Below, one piece after another: positions 1-11,425 of a stretch of DNA of 64,000 bases; the stretch's first letter is position 1, and each line of letters begins with the position of its first letter. The notes beneath the pieces are model-generated. The model did no database searches. It was not told where the DNA came from and saw only the letters and a list, made by a program, of their open reading frames with translations. The position numbers were made by a program, and so were the translations under genes. The stretch spans positions 248,001 through 312,000 of the forward strand of contig NZ_BAYX01000003.1 of the NCBI RefSeq assembly GCF_000696095.1, written 5' to 3'. Source of the DNA: Rhizobium rhizogenes NBRC 13257. Its GTDB lineage: Bacteria > Pseudomonadota > Alphaproteobacteria > Rhizobiales > Rhizobiaceae.

Positions 1-1
1 G

Positions 2-1138
2 GCTTCCGCTCCGCAGACCCCACCGCCGCCAGCCGTCGGCTTCATCACGGTTTCCCCCGAGGCGCTGCCGATGACCACGGAGCTTCCCGGCCGGGTGACC
101 GCCACGAGAGTGGCAGAGGTCAGGCCGCGCGTTTCGGGGATCGTCACCGAACAGGTCTTTCAACAGGGCGCGACGGTAAGCCAGGGAGACGTGCTCTATA
201 GAATCGACCCGGCGCCCTTCAAGGCCCAGGTCGACAGCGCCGAAGCCACTCTGCGCAGGGCACAGGCGACGCATCTGGATGCGAGGCAGACCGCCGAGCG
301 GCAGGAACAGCTCCGCAAGTCGAATGTCACCAGCCGGCAGGATTATGATTCCGCCGTCGCCCGGCTGGCGCAGGCCGATGCGGATGTCGCCGTCGCAGAG
401 GCAGGGCTCGTCTCGGCCAAGCTGAACCTGCAATATTCCGATGTGACGGCGCCGATCTCCGGCCGGATCGGGCGCGCCATGATCACCGAGGGTGCGCTGG
501 TCTCGGCCAACGGCTCCGAGAACCTGGCGACGATCCAGCAACTGAACCCGATCTATGCCGACTTTACGCAACCCGCTGCCGATCTCATCCGTCTCCGTAA
601 GGCGTTCGCCAATGGGAGCCTGACCGCGGGGTCCAACGAGGCCCGCGTCGGGTTACGCCTTGATGACGGGACGGAATACCCGCATCCCGGACGGCTGCTG
701 TTCTCGGAGGCGGCCGTCGATGCGACCACCGGGCAAGTCACTCTTCGGGGCGAGTTTCCCAATCCCGACGGCGAACTGCTGCCCGGCATGTATGTACGCG
801 TCGAGGTCGCGCAGGGAACCCGAAACGCAGGCCTTGCGGTCCCGCAACAGGCTGTCCAAAGGGACGCGGCCGGCAATGCAAGCCTTCTCGTCATCGCGAA
901 TGAAAACAAGCTTGAGCAGCGCAGCGTTGCGGTCGGCCGCGCGGTCGGCCAGCGCTGGATCATAGATCAGGGCATTCAAGCCGGAGACCGCGTCGTTGTC
1001 GACGGCTTCCAGCGGGCGCGCGCCGGCGCGACGGTAGCACCTCAGCCCTGGAGCGATTCCACCGTCGCCGCCGCCAAACCGACAGCGGAAACGGCCGAGC
1101 GTGCGGCCGTCCAAGCCAATTTGCCCCTGCAAAGATAA
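2..1138 (+). CDS. RND efflux periplasmic adaptor subunit (5' truncated)
   Basis: Membrane-fusion protein of an AcrA/MexA-type tripartite pump, joining the inner-membrane RND pump to an outer-membrane channel. The frame is open from base 2 with no start in the window, so the signal peptide and any lipoprotein Cys lie upstream. The visible protein has a lipoyl/barrel-sandwich half (ARVAEVRPRVSG), an alpha-helical hairpin rich in Ala, Gln and Arg (about codons 75-125), the second lipoyl half (DVTAPISGRIGRA) and a beta-barrel (GELLPGMYVRVE). It ends 9 bases before the pump gene, so the two form an operon. No outer-membrane channel gene follows. Family assignment is firm; the drug substrate cannot be read. 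Confidence 0.93.
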   Translation, partial: ASAPQTPPPPAVGFITVSPEALPMTTELPGRVTATRVAEVRPRVSGIVTEQVFQQGATVSQGDVLYRIDPAPFKAQVDSAEATLRRAQATHLDARQTAERQEQLRKSNVTSRQDYDSAVARLAQADADVAVAEAGLVSAKLNLQYSDVTAPISGRIGRAMITEGALVSANGSENLATIQQLNPIYADFTQPAADLIRLRKAFANGSLTAGSNEARVGLRLDDGTEYPHPGRLLFSEAAVDATTGQVTLRGEFPNPDGELLPGMYVRVEVAQGTRNAGLAVPQQAVQRDAAGNASLLVIANENKLEQRSVAVGRAVGQRWIIDQGIQAGDRVVVDGFQRARAGATVAPQPWSDSTVAAAKPTAETAERAAVQANLPLQR

Positions 1139-1147
1139 GGTGCCTCC

Positions 1148-4100
1148 ATGGCCAATTTCTTCATCGACCGCCCGATCTTTGCCTGGGTCGTGGCAATTTT
1201 CATCACGCTTGCGGGCATCCTCACCCTGCCGCTCATGCCGATCGCGCGCTATCCGCAGGTCGCGCCGCCGCAGATCACGGTTTCGACGAACTACCCCGGC
1301 GCCACGCCGGAAGACATCTACCAGTCGGTCACCCGTCCCATTGAGGAGGAGCTGAACGGCGTTCCGGGGCTGCTCTATTTCGAATCCGTGTCGGAAGCGT
1401 CCGGCCGCATCGCGCTCAACGTCACCTTCGAGACGGGAACGAATGTCGGCGAGGCGCAGGTCGAGGTGCAGAACCGTATTGCCCGTGTCGAGCCGCGCCT
1501 GCCGAGCGCGGTGACGCAGCAGGGCATCAGGGTGGATCGTGCGGGAACCTCGTTCCTGATGATGGTCGTGCTACGCTCGGAGGATGGCAGGACGGACGCG
1601 GTCGGTCTCGGAGACTATCTGAGCAGAAACGTCATCGGCGAGCTGCGGCGCGTTCCGGGCGTCGGCAACGCTCAGCTCTTCGCCACGCAGCGCTCCATGC
1701 GCGTCTGGATGGACCCGGACAGGATGCTCGGCCTCAACCTGACGGCGGCCGATATCACCAATGCAATCACCGCGCAGAATGCCCAGGTCACGGCGGGGCG
1801 GGTCGGCGCCAGCCCGAATTTGCCCGGCCAGCAGACATCGGCCATCGTCAACGTCCAGGGGCAGTTGCGGTCGCCGCAGGAATTCGACGAGATCATTCTT
1901 CGCGCCAATCCAGACGGTTCCACGGTGCGGCTGCGCGATGTCGCGCGGGTCGAAGTCGGCGGAGAGAATTATAATTTTGCAAGCCGTCTCAACGGTCAGC
2001 CAAGCGCGAATGTCGGCATTCAGTTGACGCCGACCGGCAATGCGCTTGCCACGGCCGAGCAGGTCCGCGCGACCATGGAGGACCTCTCCCGTTATTTCCC
2101 GCCTGGCCTCAGCTACGAAGTGTCCTACGACACCACGCCTTTCGTCGAAGTTTCCATCGAAAAAGTCGTGCACACGCTGCTGGAGGCGATCGTCCTCGTC
2201 TTCATCGTCATGTTCCTCTTCCTGCAGAACATCCGCTACACCATCATTCCGACGCTCGTCGTCCCGGTCGCGCTTCTCGGCGCGTGCGCGGTGATGTACG
2301 CCGCCGGCTTCTCGATCAACGTGCTCACCATGTTTGCCATGGTGTTGGCGATCGGCATTCTCGTCGATGACGCGATCGTCGTGGTCGAGAATGTCGAGCG
2401 CATCATGGCCGAGGAAAAATTGTCGCCGAAGGAGGCGACGAAGAAGGCGATGTCGCAGATCACCGGGGCGATCATCGGCATTACCCTTGTCCTGACGGCG
2501 GTCTTCATTCCGATGGCGTTTTTCCCCGGCGCCGTCGGGGTCATCTACCAGCAGTTCAGCTTGACCATGGTGGTCTCCATCCTATTCTCGGGCCTGCTGG
2601 CGCTGACCTTCACGCCGGCGCTCTGCGCATCCTTCCTCAAACCCGTCTCCCACGGGCATGAACGCAAGACTTTCTTCTTCCGCGGGTTCAATCGCGGTTT
2701 CGACAGCCTGACGCGACGATATTCGGTCGGCGTCGGGGCAACGGTCAGACGCGCCGGCCGTTTCATGCTCATCTATGTTGCCCTGCTCGGCGGACTTGGA
2801 TGGGCTTACCTGCAATTGCCGAACTCGTTTCTGCCGAACGAGGACCAGGGCTACCTGATCGCCGAACTGCAGGCGCCTGCCGAAGCAAGCACCGACAGGA
2901 CGCGCGAGGCGATCAGGCAGATGGAAGGCATCCTTATGGAGGAAAGCGCCATCAGGAATGTCGTCGCCGTCTCGGGCTTTTCCTATTCTGGTTCTGGGCA
3001 AAATGCCGGTCTTGCCTTCATCACGCTGAAGGATTGGAGCGAGCGCGGCCCGAGCGATTCCGCCGCCGCGATCGCCGCGCGGGTGAATGCAAAATTTGCC
3101 GCGATTCGCGATGCCTCGGTGCGCGCGCTCTCGCCGCCGCCGATCCAGGGGCTCGGCACTTCGAACGGATTTGCCTATCGCCTTCAGGATCGATCAGGCG
3201 CGGGGCAGGCGGCGCTTGCCGCGGCCTCGGCGCAGTTGCTGAACGCAGCCCGGGCAAGTCCCGTGCTTGCCGGGGTGCGTGTCGAAGGCCTGCCGGATGC
3301 CGCGCAGATCAACCTGATGATCGACCGGGAAAAGGCAAATGCCTTCGGCGTCGGCTTCAGCGACATCAACGCCACGCTGTCGGCGAACTTCGGGTCTTCC
3401 TATATCAACGATTATCCGAATGCCGGCCGTATGCAGCGTGTGACCGTGCAAGCGGATGCCGTGCAGCGCATGCAGACCCAGGACCTGCTGAGGCTGAACG
3501 TCAGGAACAGTCACGGCAGCATGGTTCCGCTGTCCGCCTTCGCATCGATCGACTGGGTTCGCGGCCCATCGCAGGTGGTCGGCTACAATGGCTATCCCTC
3601 GATCCGTATCGGCGGGCAGGCGGCGGCTGGGTATTCCTCGGGAGACGCCATCGCCGAAATGAGGCGGCTGTCGCAGCAATTGCCGGCGGGCTTCGGCTTC
3701 GAATGGACCGGGCAATCCTTCCAGGAAATCCAGTCGGGATCGCAGGCGCCTTTCCTGATCGGCCTCAGCATTCTCTTCGTCTTCCTGCTGCTGGCGGCCC
3801 TCTACGAAAGCTGGTCGATCCCCCTGTCGGTCATGCTTGTCGTACCGCTCGGCGTGCTCGGCTCGGTCCTGGCGGTGATGCTGCGCGGGCTGCCGAACGA
3901 TATCTATTTCCTCGTTGGTCTTATCGCCATCATCGGCCTTTCGGCCAAGAACGCCATCCTCATCGTCGAATTCGCAAAGGATCTCGTCGCCGAAGGACGC
4001 TCGGTGCGGGAGGCTGCGATCGAGGCTGCACGGATGAGGTTCCGGCCGATCCTGATGACCTCGCTTGCCTTCACACTGGGTGTCGTGCCGTTGGCGATCG

Positions 4101-4303
4101 CGACGGGCGCAAGTGCGGCAAGCCAGAACGCCATCGGAACCGGAGTGCTCGGCGGCATGATTTCCGCAACCTTGCTCGCAATCTTCTTCGTCCCGGTGTT
4201 CTTCGCCTTCGTCGTCGGCTTCCTCCGCAAGCCGGAGAAGAGTCCGCATCCGCGTGAACCGGAGCTTACCAACGCGGTCGGTTCCGGCATTCACGAAACT
4301 TGA
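1148..4303 (+). CDS. RND multidrug efflux pump, AcrB/MexB type (HAE1)
   Basis: Proton-driven inner-membrane exporter of 1051 residues, the usual HAE1 length. It opens with the typical MANFFIDRPIFAWVVAIF segment (TM1). TM4 carries the proton-relay pair Asp407-Asp408 in GILVDDAIVVVENV, at the same numbering as AcrB. A second six-helix block follows the second large periplasmic loop. It belongs with the adaptor gene 9 bases upstream. A perfect hairpin follows the stop and a two-component pair comes next, a common arrangement for locally controlled RND pumps. Regulation by that pair is inferred from position only. Confidence 0.96.
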   Translation: MANFFIDRPIFAWVVAIFITLAGILTLPLMPIARYPQVAPPQITVSTNYPGATPEDIYQSVTRPIEEELNGVPGLLYFESVSEASGRIALNVTFETGTNVGEAQVEVQNRIARVEPRLPSAVTQQGIRVDRAGTSFLMMVVLRSEDGRTDAVGLGDYLSRNVIGELRRVPGVGNAQLFATQRSMRVWMDPDRMLGLNLTAADITNAITAQNAQVTAGRVGASPNLPGQQTSAIVNVQGQLRSPQEFDEIILRANPDGSTVRLRDVARVEVGGENYNFASRLNGQPSANVGIQLTPTGNALATAEQVRATMEDLSRYFPPGLSYEVSYDTTPFVEVSIEKVVHTLLEAIVLVFIVMFLFLQNIRYTIIPTLVVPVALLGACAVMYAAGFSINVLTMFAMVLAIGILVDDAIVVVENVERIMAEEKLSPKEATKKAMSQITGAIIGITLVLTAVFIPMAFFPGAVGVIYQQFSLTMVVSILFSGLLALTFTPALCASFLKPVSHGHERKTFFFRGFNRGFDSLTRRYSVGVGATVRRAGRFMLIYVALLGGLGWAYLQLPNSFLPNEDQGYLIAELQAPAEASTDRTREAIRQMEGILMEESAIRNVVAVSGFSYSGSGQNAGLAFITLKDWSERGPSDSAAAIAARVNAKFAAIRDASVRALSPPPIQGLGTSNGFAYRLQDRSGAGQAALAAASAQLLNAARASPVLAGVRVEGLPDAAQINLMIDREKANAFGVGFSDINATLSANFGSSYINDYPNAGRMQRVTVQADAVQRMQTQDLLRLNVRNSHGSMVPLSAFASIDWVRGPSQVVGYNGYPSIRIGGQAAAGYSSGDAIAEMRRLSQQLPAGFGFEWTGQSFQEIQSGSQAPFLIGLSILFVFLLLAALYESWSIPLSVMLVVPLGVLGSVLAVMLRGLPNDIYFLVGLIAIIGLSAKNAILIVEFAKDLVAEGRSVREAAIEAARMRFRPILMTSLAFTLGVVPLAIATGASAASQNAIGTGVLGGMISATLLAIFFVPVFFAFVVGFLRKPEKSPHPREPELTNAVGSGIHET

Positions 4304-4322
4304 TGGCAATGCTTATCGAGTA

Positions 4323-4354
4323 GCGGCGTCCGTTCCGGTTGGAACGGACGCCGC
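4323..4354 (+). terminator. Terminator-like hairpin after the RND operon
   Basis: Perfect 14-bp inverted repeat (arms 4323-4336 and 4341-4354, loop GGTT) starting 20 bases after the pump stop codon. No T-run follows, so it may act as an RNA-stability stem or a Rho-assisted stop rather than a classic intrinsic terminator. Confidence 0.6.
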
Positions 4355-4447
4355 AACCGGGCGGTCATTGTGAAACTTTGATACACTTTTTTCGATGCGG
4401 ACGGGCCTGAGCTTTTGTAAAGTGGCTCAACATGGTGGAAACTGTAT

Positions 4448-5173
4448 ATGCAAAAAGCTGCGCATATCGCTGTCGTCGATGACCACGCGGATATAAGAAA
4501 CCTTGTCGGCCAGTATCTTGAGCAGCAGGGCTACCGGGTAAGCGTGGCCGACAGCGGCGTGGCACTCAGACGGATTCTGGAGCGCAGTGCAGTCGATCTC
4601 GTCGTTCTCGACGTCATGATGCCGGGCGAGGATGGTCTTTCCGTATGCCGTCACCTGCGAGCGACGATGGATGTTCCGATCATATTCCTCACGGCGATGA
4701 CCGAGGATACCGACCGCATCATCGGTCTCGAACTCGGCGCCGACGATTATCTCGTGAAGCCATTCAATCCACGCGAGCTGCTGGCGCGGATCAGGGCCGT
4801 CCTGCGCCGGGCAAACAGCGTGCCGCAGCAGCAGCGGGAAACGCTGAAAAAGGCAAAGGTCGTCCGCGTCGGGCACTGGCGCGTCAACATGGGGCGGCAG
4901 GAACTTTCCGGAGATGATGGCGTCGGCATTCCGCTCAGCACCGCGGAGTTCAGGCTTTTGAGAGTGTTCCTCGAACGTCCGGGCCTCGTTCTAAGCCGCG
5001 AGCAGCTTCTCGACCTGACCGTCGGCAGGACGGCCGATATTTTCGACAGAAGCATCGACAATCAGGTGAGCCGGCTGCGCAAGAAGATTGAGCCGGACCC
5101 GAAAAATCCGTCGGTCATCAAGACGCATTGGGGTGGCGGTTACAGCCTGTCGGTGGATGTGGGGTTCGAATGA
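4448..5173 (+). CDS. OmpR-family response regulator
   Basis: DNA-binding response regulator of 241 residues. The receiver domain (about 6-120) has the acidic pair Asp11-Asp12, phosphoacceptor Asp55 in LVVLDVMMPG, Thr82 and Lys104 in DDYLVKPF. A winged-helix C-terminal domain follows (about 140-235, ending KTHWGGGYSL). The stop overlaps the kinase start by 4 bases (ATGA), so the two are translationally coupled. Lying directly after an RND pump, it probably controls that pump, as AdeR or BaeR do elsewhere; that link is inference. Confidence 0.95.
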   Translation: MQKAAHIAVVDDHADIRNLVGQYLEQQGYRVSVADSGVALRRILERSAVDLVVLDVMMPGEDGLSVCRHLRATMDVPIIFLTAMTEDTDRIIGLELGADDYLVKPFNPRELLARIRAVLRRANSVPQQQRETLKKAKVVRVGHWRVNMGRQELSGDDGVGIPLSTAEFRLLRVFLERPGLVLSREQLLDLTVGRTADIFDRSIDNQVSRLRKKIEPDPKNPSVIKTHWGGGYSLSVDVGFE

Positions 5174-6666
5174 TCTACTGGTGGAGGAGAAGCCTTGCCG
5201 CGCAGTTCATAGGGTTCACGCTGCTTGCACTCGTGGTCTCGCAGGCCCTGACATTCGTGATCTCCTGGGACGAGCGAACCAAGGCGCTGCATGCGGCCAT
5301 GAAAAGCGAGTTCTTCAGCCGGTGCGCCTCGGTCACGCGGCTGATGGAATCCGTGCCCGAGCCGCTACGCAACCAGGCTCTTTTCGCCAGTGAGACCAAC
5401 TATTCCCGCTTCTGGCTCTCAACGGACGAGCCGACCGATGCCAAGGCGTGGCGTGCCCGCGCGGCGACGGAGCTGACCCGCCCGATTGAAAATTTCATCG
5501 ATCTCACCGGAAAGTATGGTGTTCGCTCGAACCCCAAAGCAGGCAGCCTGATGTCCAAAGAGGTGATCGCGGCAGATGCGTCCATCAGATGGACCACGCC
5601 GCCGCCGGTTCTATGGAACTCGCCGCAACCTGCCAAGTTCGTCTACTTCGGCGATCACAACGGGTATGGGCTGGCGATCAAACTTGGAGATGGCGTCTGG
5701 CTGAACACGGCCTTCTACAAGCCCGACATCGACCAGTGGTGGAGTTTGAAATCACTCACTTCGCTGGCGATGACCGCACTTATCCTGTCGCTGATCGGGG
5801 TGTTCATCGCTAGCCGCATCGCCCGCCCGCTGAGACGTCTCGCGCTTTCGGCGGAAGCTTTGGGTAGGGGTGAAAACCTCCCGCCTCTGCCTGAAAACGG
5901 TCCCGACGACATCAGGCGCACCGCCGAGGCATTCAATAAAATGCAGGAGCGTCTTCATCGCTTTGTCGATGACCGCACCAGGATGCTGGCGGCGATCGGC
6001 CACGATCTCAGGACACCGCTGACCTCGCTGCGGCTCAGGACCGAATTCGTCAAGGACGCCGACATCCAGCAGAAGATGCTGTCGACGATCGACGAGCTTC
6101 AAAGCATGACCGAAGCCGCCATTTCCTTTGCGCGGGGAGAGTCCACGGCGGAGGAAACACGCGCCATAGAGCTCGAGGCGCTGGTCGGCAGCATCTGCGA
6201 CGATCTTGCCGATCTCGGCCTGCCGGTGGAATATATCGAGGGGCCGAAGACGACCTACCGGTGCCGGCCGGATGGGCTGCGCCGCGCGGTGCGCAACCTA
6301 ACCGAAAATGCGGCGCGCTATGGCGGCCACGCGAAAGTCTATATCCTTCATTCAGCCGCCACCATCGACATCGTCGTGGAAGACAATGGTCCGGGCATTC
6401 CCGAGAGCATGCGGGAGAAAGTGTTCGCGCCCTTCTTCCGCCTGGAGGCGTCCCGAAGCAGGGACACGGGCGGCGTTGGGCTGGGTCTGTCGATCGCCCG
6501 CGCCATTGCACGGCAGCACGGCGGCGATATTCAGCTCACTCCCAACGATCCCGGTCTCAAGGCGGTCATTTCCTTGCCACAGGAAGGCCAGGTGGAAACA
6601 CCTGCAAGGGCGAGCAGGCGAAAGAGGCGTACACGCTCATTCAAACTGGCAGGTCAGGAAGGTTAG
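5170..6666 (+). CDS. Two-component sensor histidine kinase
   Basis: Membrane sensor kinase of 498 residues. The start at 5170 is chosen over an in-frame upstream ATG because it gives the ATGA overlap with the regulator and places TM1 (about 12-32) at the N-terminus. A periplasmic domain of about 160 residues is followed by TM2 (about 195-217), HAMP, the H-box with His278 in AIGHDLRTPLTSLR, the N-box around Asn376/Asn380, G1 (EDNGPGIP) and G2 (GGVGLGLSIARAI). The periplasmic domain has no family I recognise. It is the partner of the regulator at 4448. Confidence 0.95.
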   Translation: MIYWWRRSLAAQFIGFTLLALVVSQALTFVISWDERTKALHAAMKSEFFSRCASVTRLMESVPEPLRNQALFASETNYSRFWLSTDEPTDAKAWRARAATELTRPIENFIDLTGKYGVRSNPKAGSLMSKEVIAADASIRWTTPPPVLWNSPQPAKFVYFGDHNGYGLAIKLGDGVWLNTAFYKPDIDQWWSLKSLTSLAMTALILSLIGVFIASRIARPLRRLALSAEALGRGENLPPLPENGPDDIRRTAEAFNKMQERLHRFVDDRTRMLAAIGHDLRTPLTSLRLRTEFVKDADIQQKMLSTIDELQSMTEAAISFARGESTAEETRAIELEALVGSICDDLADLGLPVEYIEGPKTTYRCRPDGLRRAVRNLTENAARYGGHAKVYILHSAATIDIVVEDNGPGIPESMREKVFAPFFRLEASRSRDTGGVGLGLSIARAIARQHGGDIQLTPNDPGLKAVISLPQEGQVETPARASRRKRRTRSFKLAGQEG

Positions 6667-6718
6667 GCGCAAGCGCGCAAGTGCTTCTTGAGGGATGGCT
6701 CGCTTTGCCGGTATCTGA

Positions 6719-7333
6719 TCATTGATCGGCCGCATGGATGTGGGTCGCGGCGATCCATTCCAGGGTTCGGGCTTCGGGATCGGCGTTCAGCGTGATGTCG
6801 GTCACGACGGCAGCGCTGTCGGCGCCGTTCTCGTACACGCCCGCGATGCGATCCAGGTTCAGGCCGCCGATGGCGACGAGCGGCAGTCCTCCGATCCGGT
6901 CCTTCCATTCGCGCAGACGGTCGAGGCCCTGTGGCGCCCATGGCATTTTCTTGAGGATGGTCGGATAGACCGGGCCGAGCGCGATATAGTCCGGGCTGGC
7001 GGCAAGGGCTGTCGCGAGTTCGGCCTCGTCATGCGTCGAAAGCCCGAGCTTCAGGCCCGCTTTGCGAATGGCGTTGAGATCAGCGACGGCCAGATCCTCC
7101 TGTCCGAGATGGATGAAGTCGCACCCTTCTTCGATGGCAAGCTGCCAGTAGTCATTGACGATGAGCTGGCATTGATGTGCCGCGCAGATCGCCTTTGCCC
7201 TTTGGATTTCGGCACGGATCTCCGACGGCGTGCGATCCTTGATGCGCAGTTGCACCAGCTTGACGCCGAGCGGCACCAGCCGGGCGATCCAGTCGGCGCT
7301 GTCGACGATGAGGTAGAAGGGGTCGAGCCTCAT
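6719..7333 (-). CDS. thiE: Thiamine-phosphate synthase ThiE
   Basis: Joins HMP pyrophosphate to the thiazole phosphate carboxylate to make thiamine monophosphate in the cytoplasm. At 204 residues it is a single TIM-barrel domain with the family segments VQLRIKDR near the start, [20 protein letters not shown] and [17 protein letters not shown] phosphate loops. Last gene of thiCOSGE; its start overlaps the thiG stop by 4 bases. The tail of the sensor kinase gene converges on it, leaving 52 bases between the two stops. Confidence 0.95.
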   Translation of the reverse strand: MRLDPFYLIVDSADWIARLVPLGVKLVQLRIKDRTPSEIRAEIQRAKAICAAHQCQLIVNDYWQLAIEEGCDFIHLGQEDLAVADLNAIRKAGLKLGLSTHDEAELATALAASPDYIALGPVYPTILKKMPWAPQGLDRLREWKDRIGGLPLVAIGGLNLDRIAGVYENGADSAAVVTDITLNADPEARTLEWIAATHIHAADQ

Positions 7334-8103
7334 GCGAAGACTGCCTTTCCAATCACCGGTGTCGATGGCACCGCCATGTCACGCGGCTCCAGCATGCCAG
7401 CGGTAAAGGCCAGCCGGCCCGCATCGATCGCCTTGGCGAAGGCGCCGGCCATGGCGGCTGGGTCGCGGGCGCCGGCAACGGCGGTGTTCAAGAGCACCGC
7501 ATCGAAGCCGAGCTCCATGACCGTCGTTGCGTGCGATGGCCGGCCGATACCGGCATCGACGATCAGCGGCACATCGGGGAAATGCGCCCGCATGGCCCGA
7601 AGAGCAGACAGATTGAGTGGCCCGGCCGCGCTGCCGATCGGCGCGCACCAGGGCATCAGGACCTTGCAACCCGCGTCCAGCAGCCTCTCGGCCACCACCA
7701 GATCGTCGGTCGTATAGGGAAAGACCTCGAACCCTTCGCTGGCGAGAATGCGTGCGGCTTCCACGAGCCCGAAGACATCCGGTTGTAGCGTGTCGTGATT
7801 GCCGATCACTTCGAGCTTGATCCAGTTGGTCTGGAACACCTCGCGTGCCATCTTGGCCGTCAGCACGGCTTCGGAAACCCCATGGCAGCCGGCGGTATTG
7901 GGAAGGACGCGGACGCCGAGTGTGCGGATCATCTCGAAGAACGCGCCGCCATTGCGCCCGCCGGCGGTCTCGCGGCGCAGCGACACCGTTACGATCTCTG
8001 TTGCCGATTGTCTGACGGCCTCAGCGAGAATAGCGGGAGAGGGGTAGCGGGCGGTGCCCAATAGAAGGCGCGACGCGACTTCGGTTCCATAGAGAGCAAG
8101 CAT
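7330..8103 (-). CDS. thiG: Thiazole synthase ThiG
   Basis: Builds the thiazole phosphate ring of thiamine from deoxyxylulose phosphate, dehydroglycine (here from ThiO) and sulfur carried by ThiS thiocarboxylate. It has 257 residues, a normal length. The Schiff-base lysine is Lys96 in [10 protein letters not shown], and the N-terminal segment [12 protein letters not shown] is typical. It lies 3 bases downstream of thiS and overlaps thiE by 4 bases. Confidence 0.96.
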   Translation of the reverse strand: MLALYGTEVASRLLLGTARYPSPAILAEAVRQSATEIVTVSLRRETAGGRNGGAFFEMIRTLGVRVLPNTAGCHGVSEAVLTAKMAREVFQTNWIKLEVIGNHDTLQPDVFGLVEAARILASEGFEVFPYTTDDLVVAERLLDAGCKVLMPWCAPIGSAAGPLNLSALRAMRAHFPDVPLIVDAGIGRPSHATTVMELGFDAVLLNTAVAGARDPAAMAGAFAKAIDAGRLAFTAGMLEPRDMAVPSTPVIGKAVFA

Positions 8104-8106
8104 GGG

Positions 8107-8304
8107 TCAGCCTCCTTGCATCGGGGTCAGAATTTCGATCCTGTCATTGTCATTGAGGGCGTGGTCGGCGCGATCCTCGCGATGAACGAGTTCGCCGTTG
8201 ACGGCGGTCGCAAGCCAGTCGCCCTCATAGTCCAGCGTGACCAGCAGCTCGGAAAGCGTCTTAACGGTGATGGTCTGGGGCTCGCCATTGACGATCAGTC
8301 TCAT
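8107..8304 (-). CDS. thiS: Sulfur carrier protein ThiS
   Basis: Ubiquitin-like sulfur carrier of 65 residues ending in the obligatory Gly-Gly (LTPMQGG). The C-terminal carboxylate is adenylated and thiocarboxylated to donate sulfur to ThiG. The start overlaps the thiO stop by 4 bases. No thiF adenylyltransferase is present in the window, so it must be encoded elsewhere. Confidence 0.96.
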   Translation of the reverse strand: MRLIVNGEPQTITVKTLSELLVTLDYEGDWLATAVNGELVHREDRADHALNDNDRIEILTPMQGG

Positions 8305-9275
8305 GGGAAAGGCGCTCCTATGGTGGTTCGGGAAAAGACAAGATTAGCGGCCTCAGCGGCCATGGCCGGCGCCAGCAGGAAGCCATGGCGATAAAGACCA
8401 TTGAGGACGATCGCATTCCCCTCTCGCCTCACGCCCGGAAAATTATCGGGGAAGGCCGGGCGGATACCGGCGCCGGTTTCAACGACGGTGGCATCCGCAA
8501 ACGCCGGATGCAGCGCATAGGCGGCGTTCAGCAATTCCATCAACGAGCGCGCCGCGATTGGCCCGTCGAACTCGGTCTCGATCATCGTTGCGCCGACCAT
8601 GAAAAGGCCGTTGCCGCGAGGCACGATATAGACGGGAATACGCGGATGCAGCAGGCGAATGGGCCGCGCGAGCACAACCTCGCTGGTCTGGAGGTAGAGC
8701 ATTTCGCCTCGCACGCCGCGCAGGTCTGGAGTTTGGGCGAGACGCGCGCCGCCTGTGCAGTCGACAATGTCGTCGAAACTCTGATCGGTCGGATGCTCGC
8801 TGACGAAGGTAACGCCCTGTGCGGCAAGTTTTTCTTGCAGCGCTCGCAACACTCGTCGCGGATCGAGATGAGCTTCGCGCGCAAAGAACAGGCCCTGCCG
8901 GAAGCGTCCGGCAAGCGCCGGTTCCAGCGCGGCTATGGCTTCTTCTTCCAGCCATTCATAACCCGTCGTGCGGCCGGCGAAGCGCTTCAGCTCGCCGTGA
9001 TCGCGCGCCATCGCCACCACCAGCGTTCCATTTCTGTGTACCTCACCAGGCAGGATGGCGTCCCAGCGCTCGCTGGCGTCGAGGCCGCGTGAGAGCACGG
9101 CTTCCTCGGCGCTTTCACGCTCGCACCAGGGCGCCAGCATCCCGCCCGCAAGCCAGGATGCGGCGCGACCGAATTCTGAGCGAGGGTCGAAGACGGTCAC
9201 CTCCGCACCACGGCCATGGAGCTCATGTGCGACCATGAGGCCGGCGACGCCGGCCCCTTTGACAAGGATACGCAT
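8301..9275 (-). CDS. thiO: Glycine oxidase ThiO
   Basis: FAD enzyme that oxidises glycine to the imine used for the thiamine thiazole, the aerobic counterpart of ThiH. The start at 9275 gives 324 residues and puts the Rossmann motif at the N-terminus (MRILVKGAGVAGLMVAHEL). An in-frame extension upstream would lie inside thiC and has no such motif. The C-terminal NGLYRHGFLLAPA segment is typical of the DAO fold. One base separates it from the thiC stop. Confidence 0.95.
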   Translation of the reverse strand: MRILVKGAGVAGLMVAHELHGRGAEVTVFDPRSEFGRAASWLAGGMLAPWCERESAEEAVLSRGLDASERWDAILPGEVHRNGTLVVAMARDHGELKRFAGRTTGYEWLEEEAIAALEPALAGRFRQGLFFAREAHLDPRRVLRALQEKLAAQGVTFVSEHPTDQSFDDIVDCTGGARLAQTPDLRGVRGEMLYLQTSEVVLARPIRLLHPRIPVYIVPRGNGLFMVGATMIETEFDGPIAARSLMELLNAAYALHPAFADATVVETGAGIRPAFPDNFPGVRREGNAIVLNGLYRHGFLLAPAMAAEAANLVFSRTTIGAPFP

Positions 9276-9276
9276 C

Positions 9277-11322
<2,046 letters not shown>

Positions 11323-11425
11323 GAATGTCTTGAAGGCTATGCCCTCGGTTCGGGTAATGTCAACCCTGCAAGCGAAGTGATAATTCCATGGCTTGGCCGC
11401 GAGGCGGTCCGGCCAAGTGGCATGG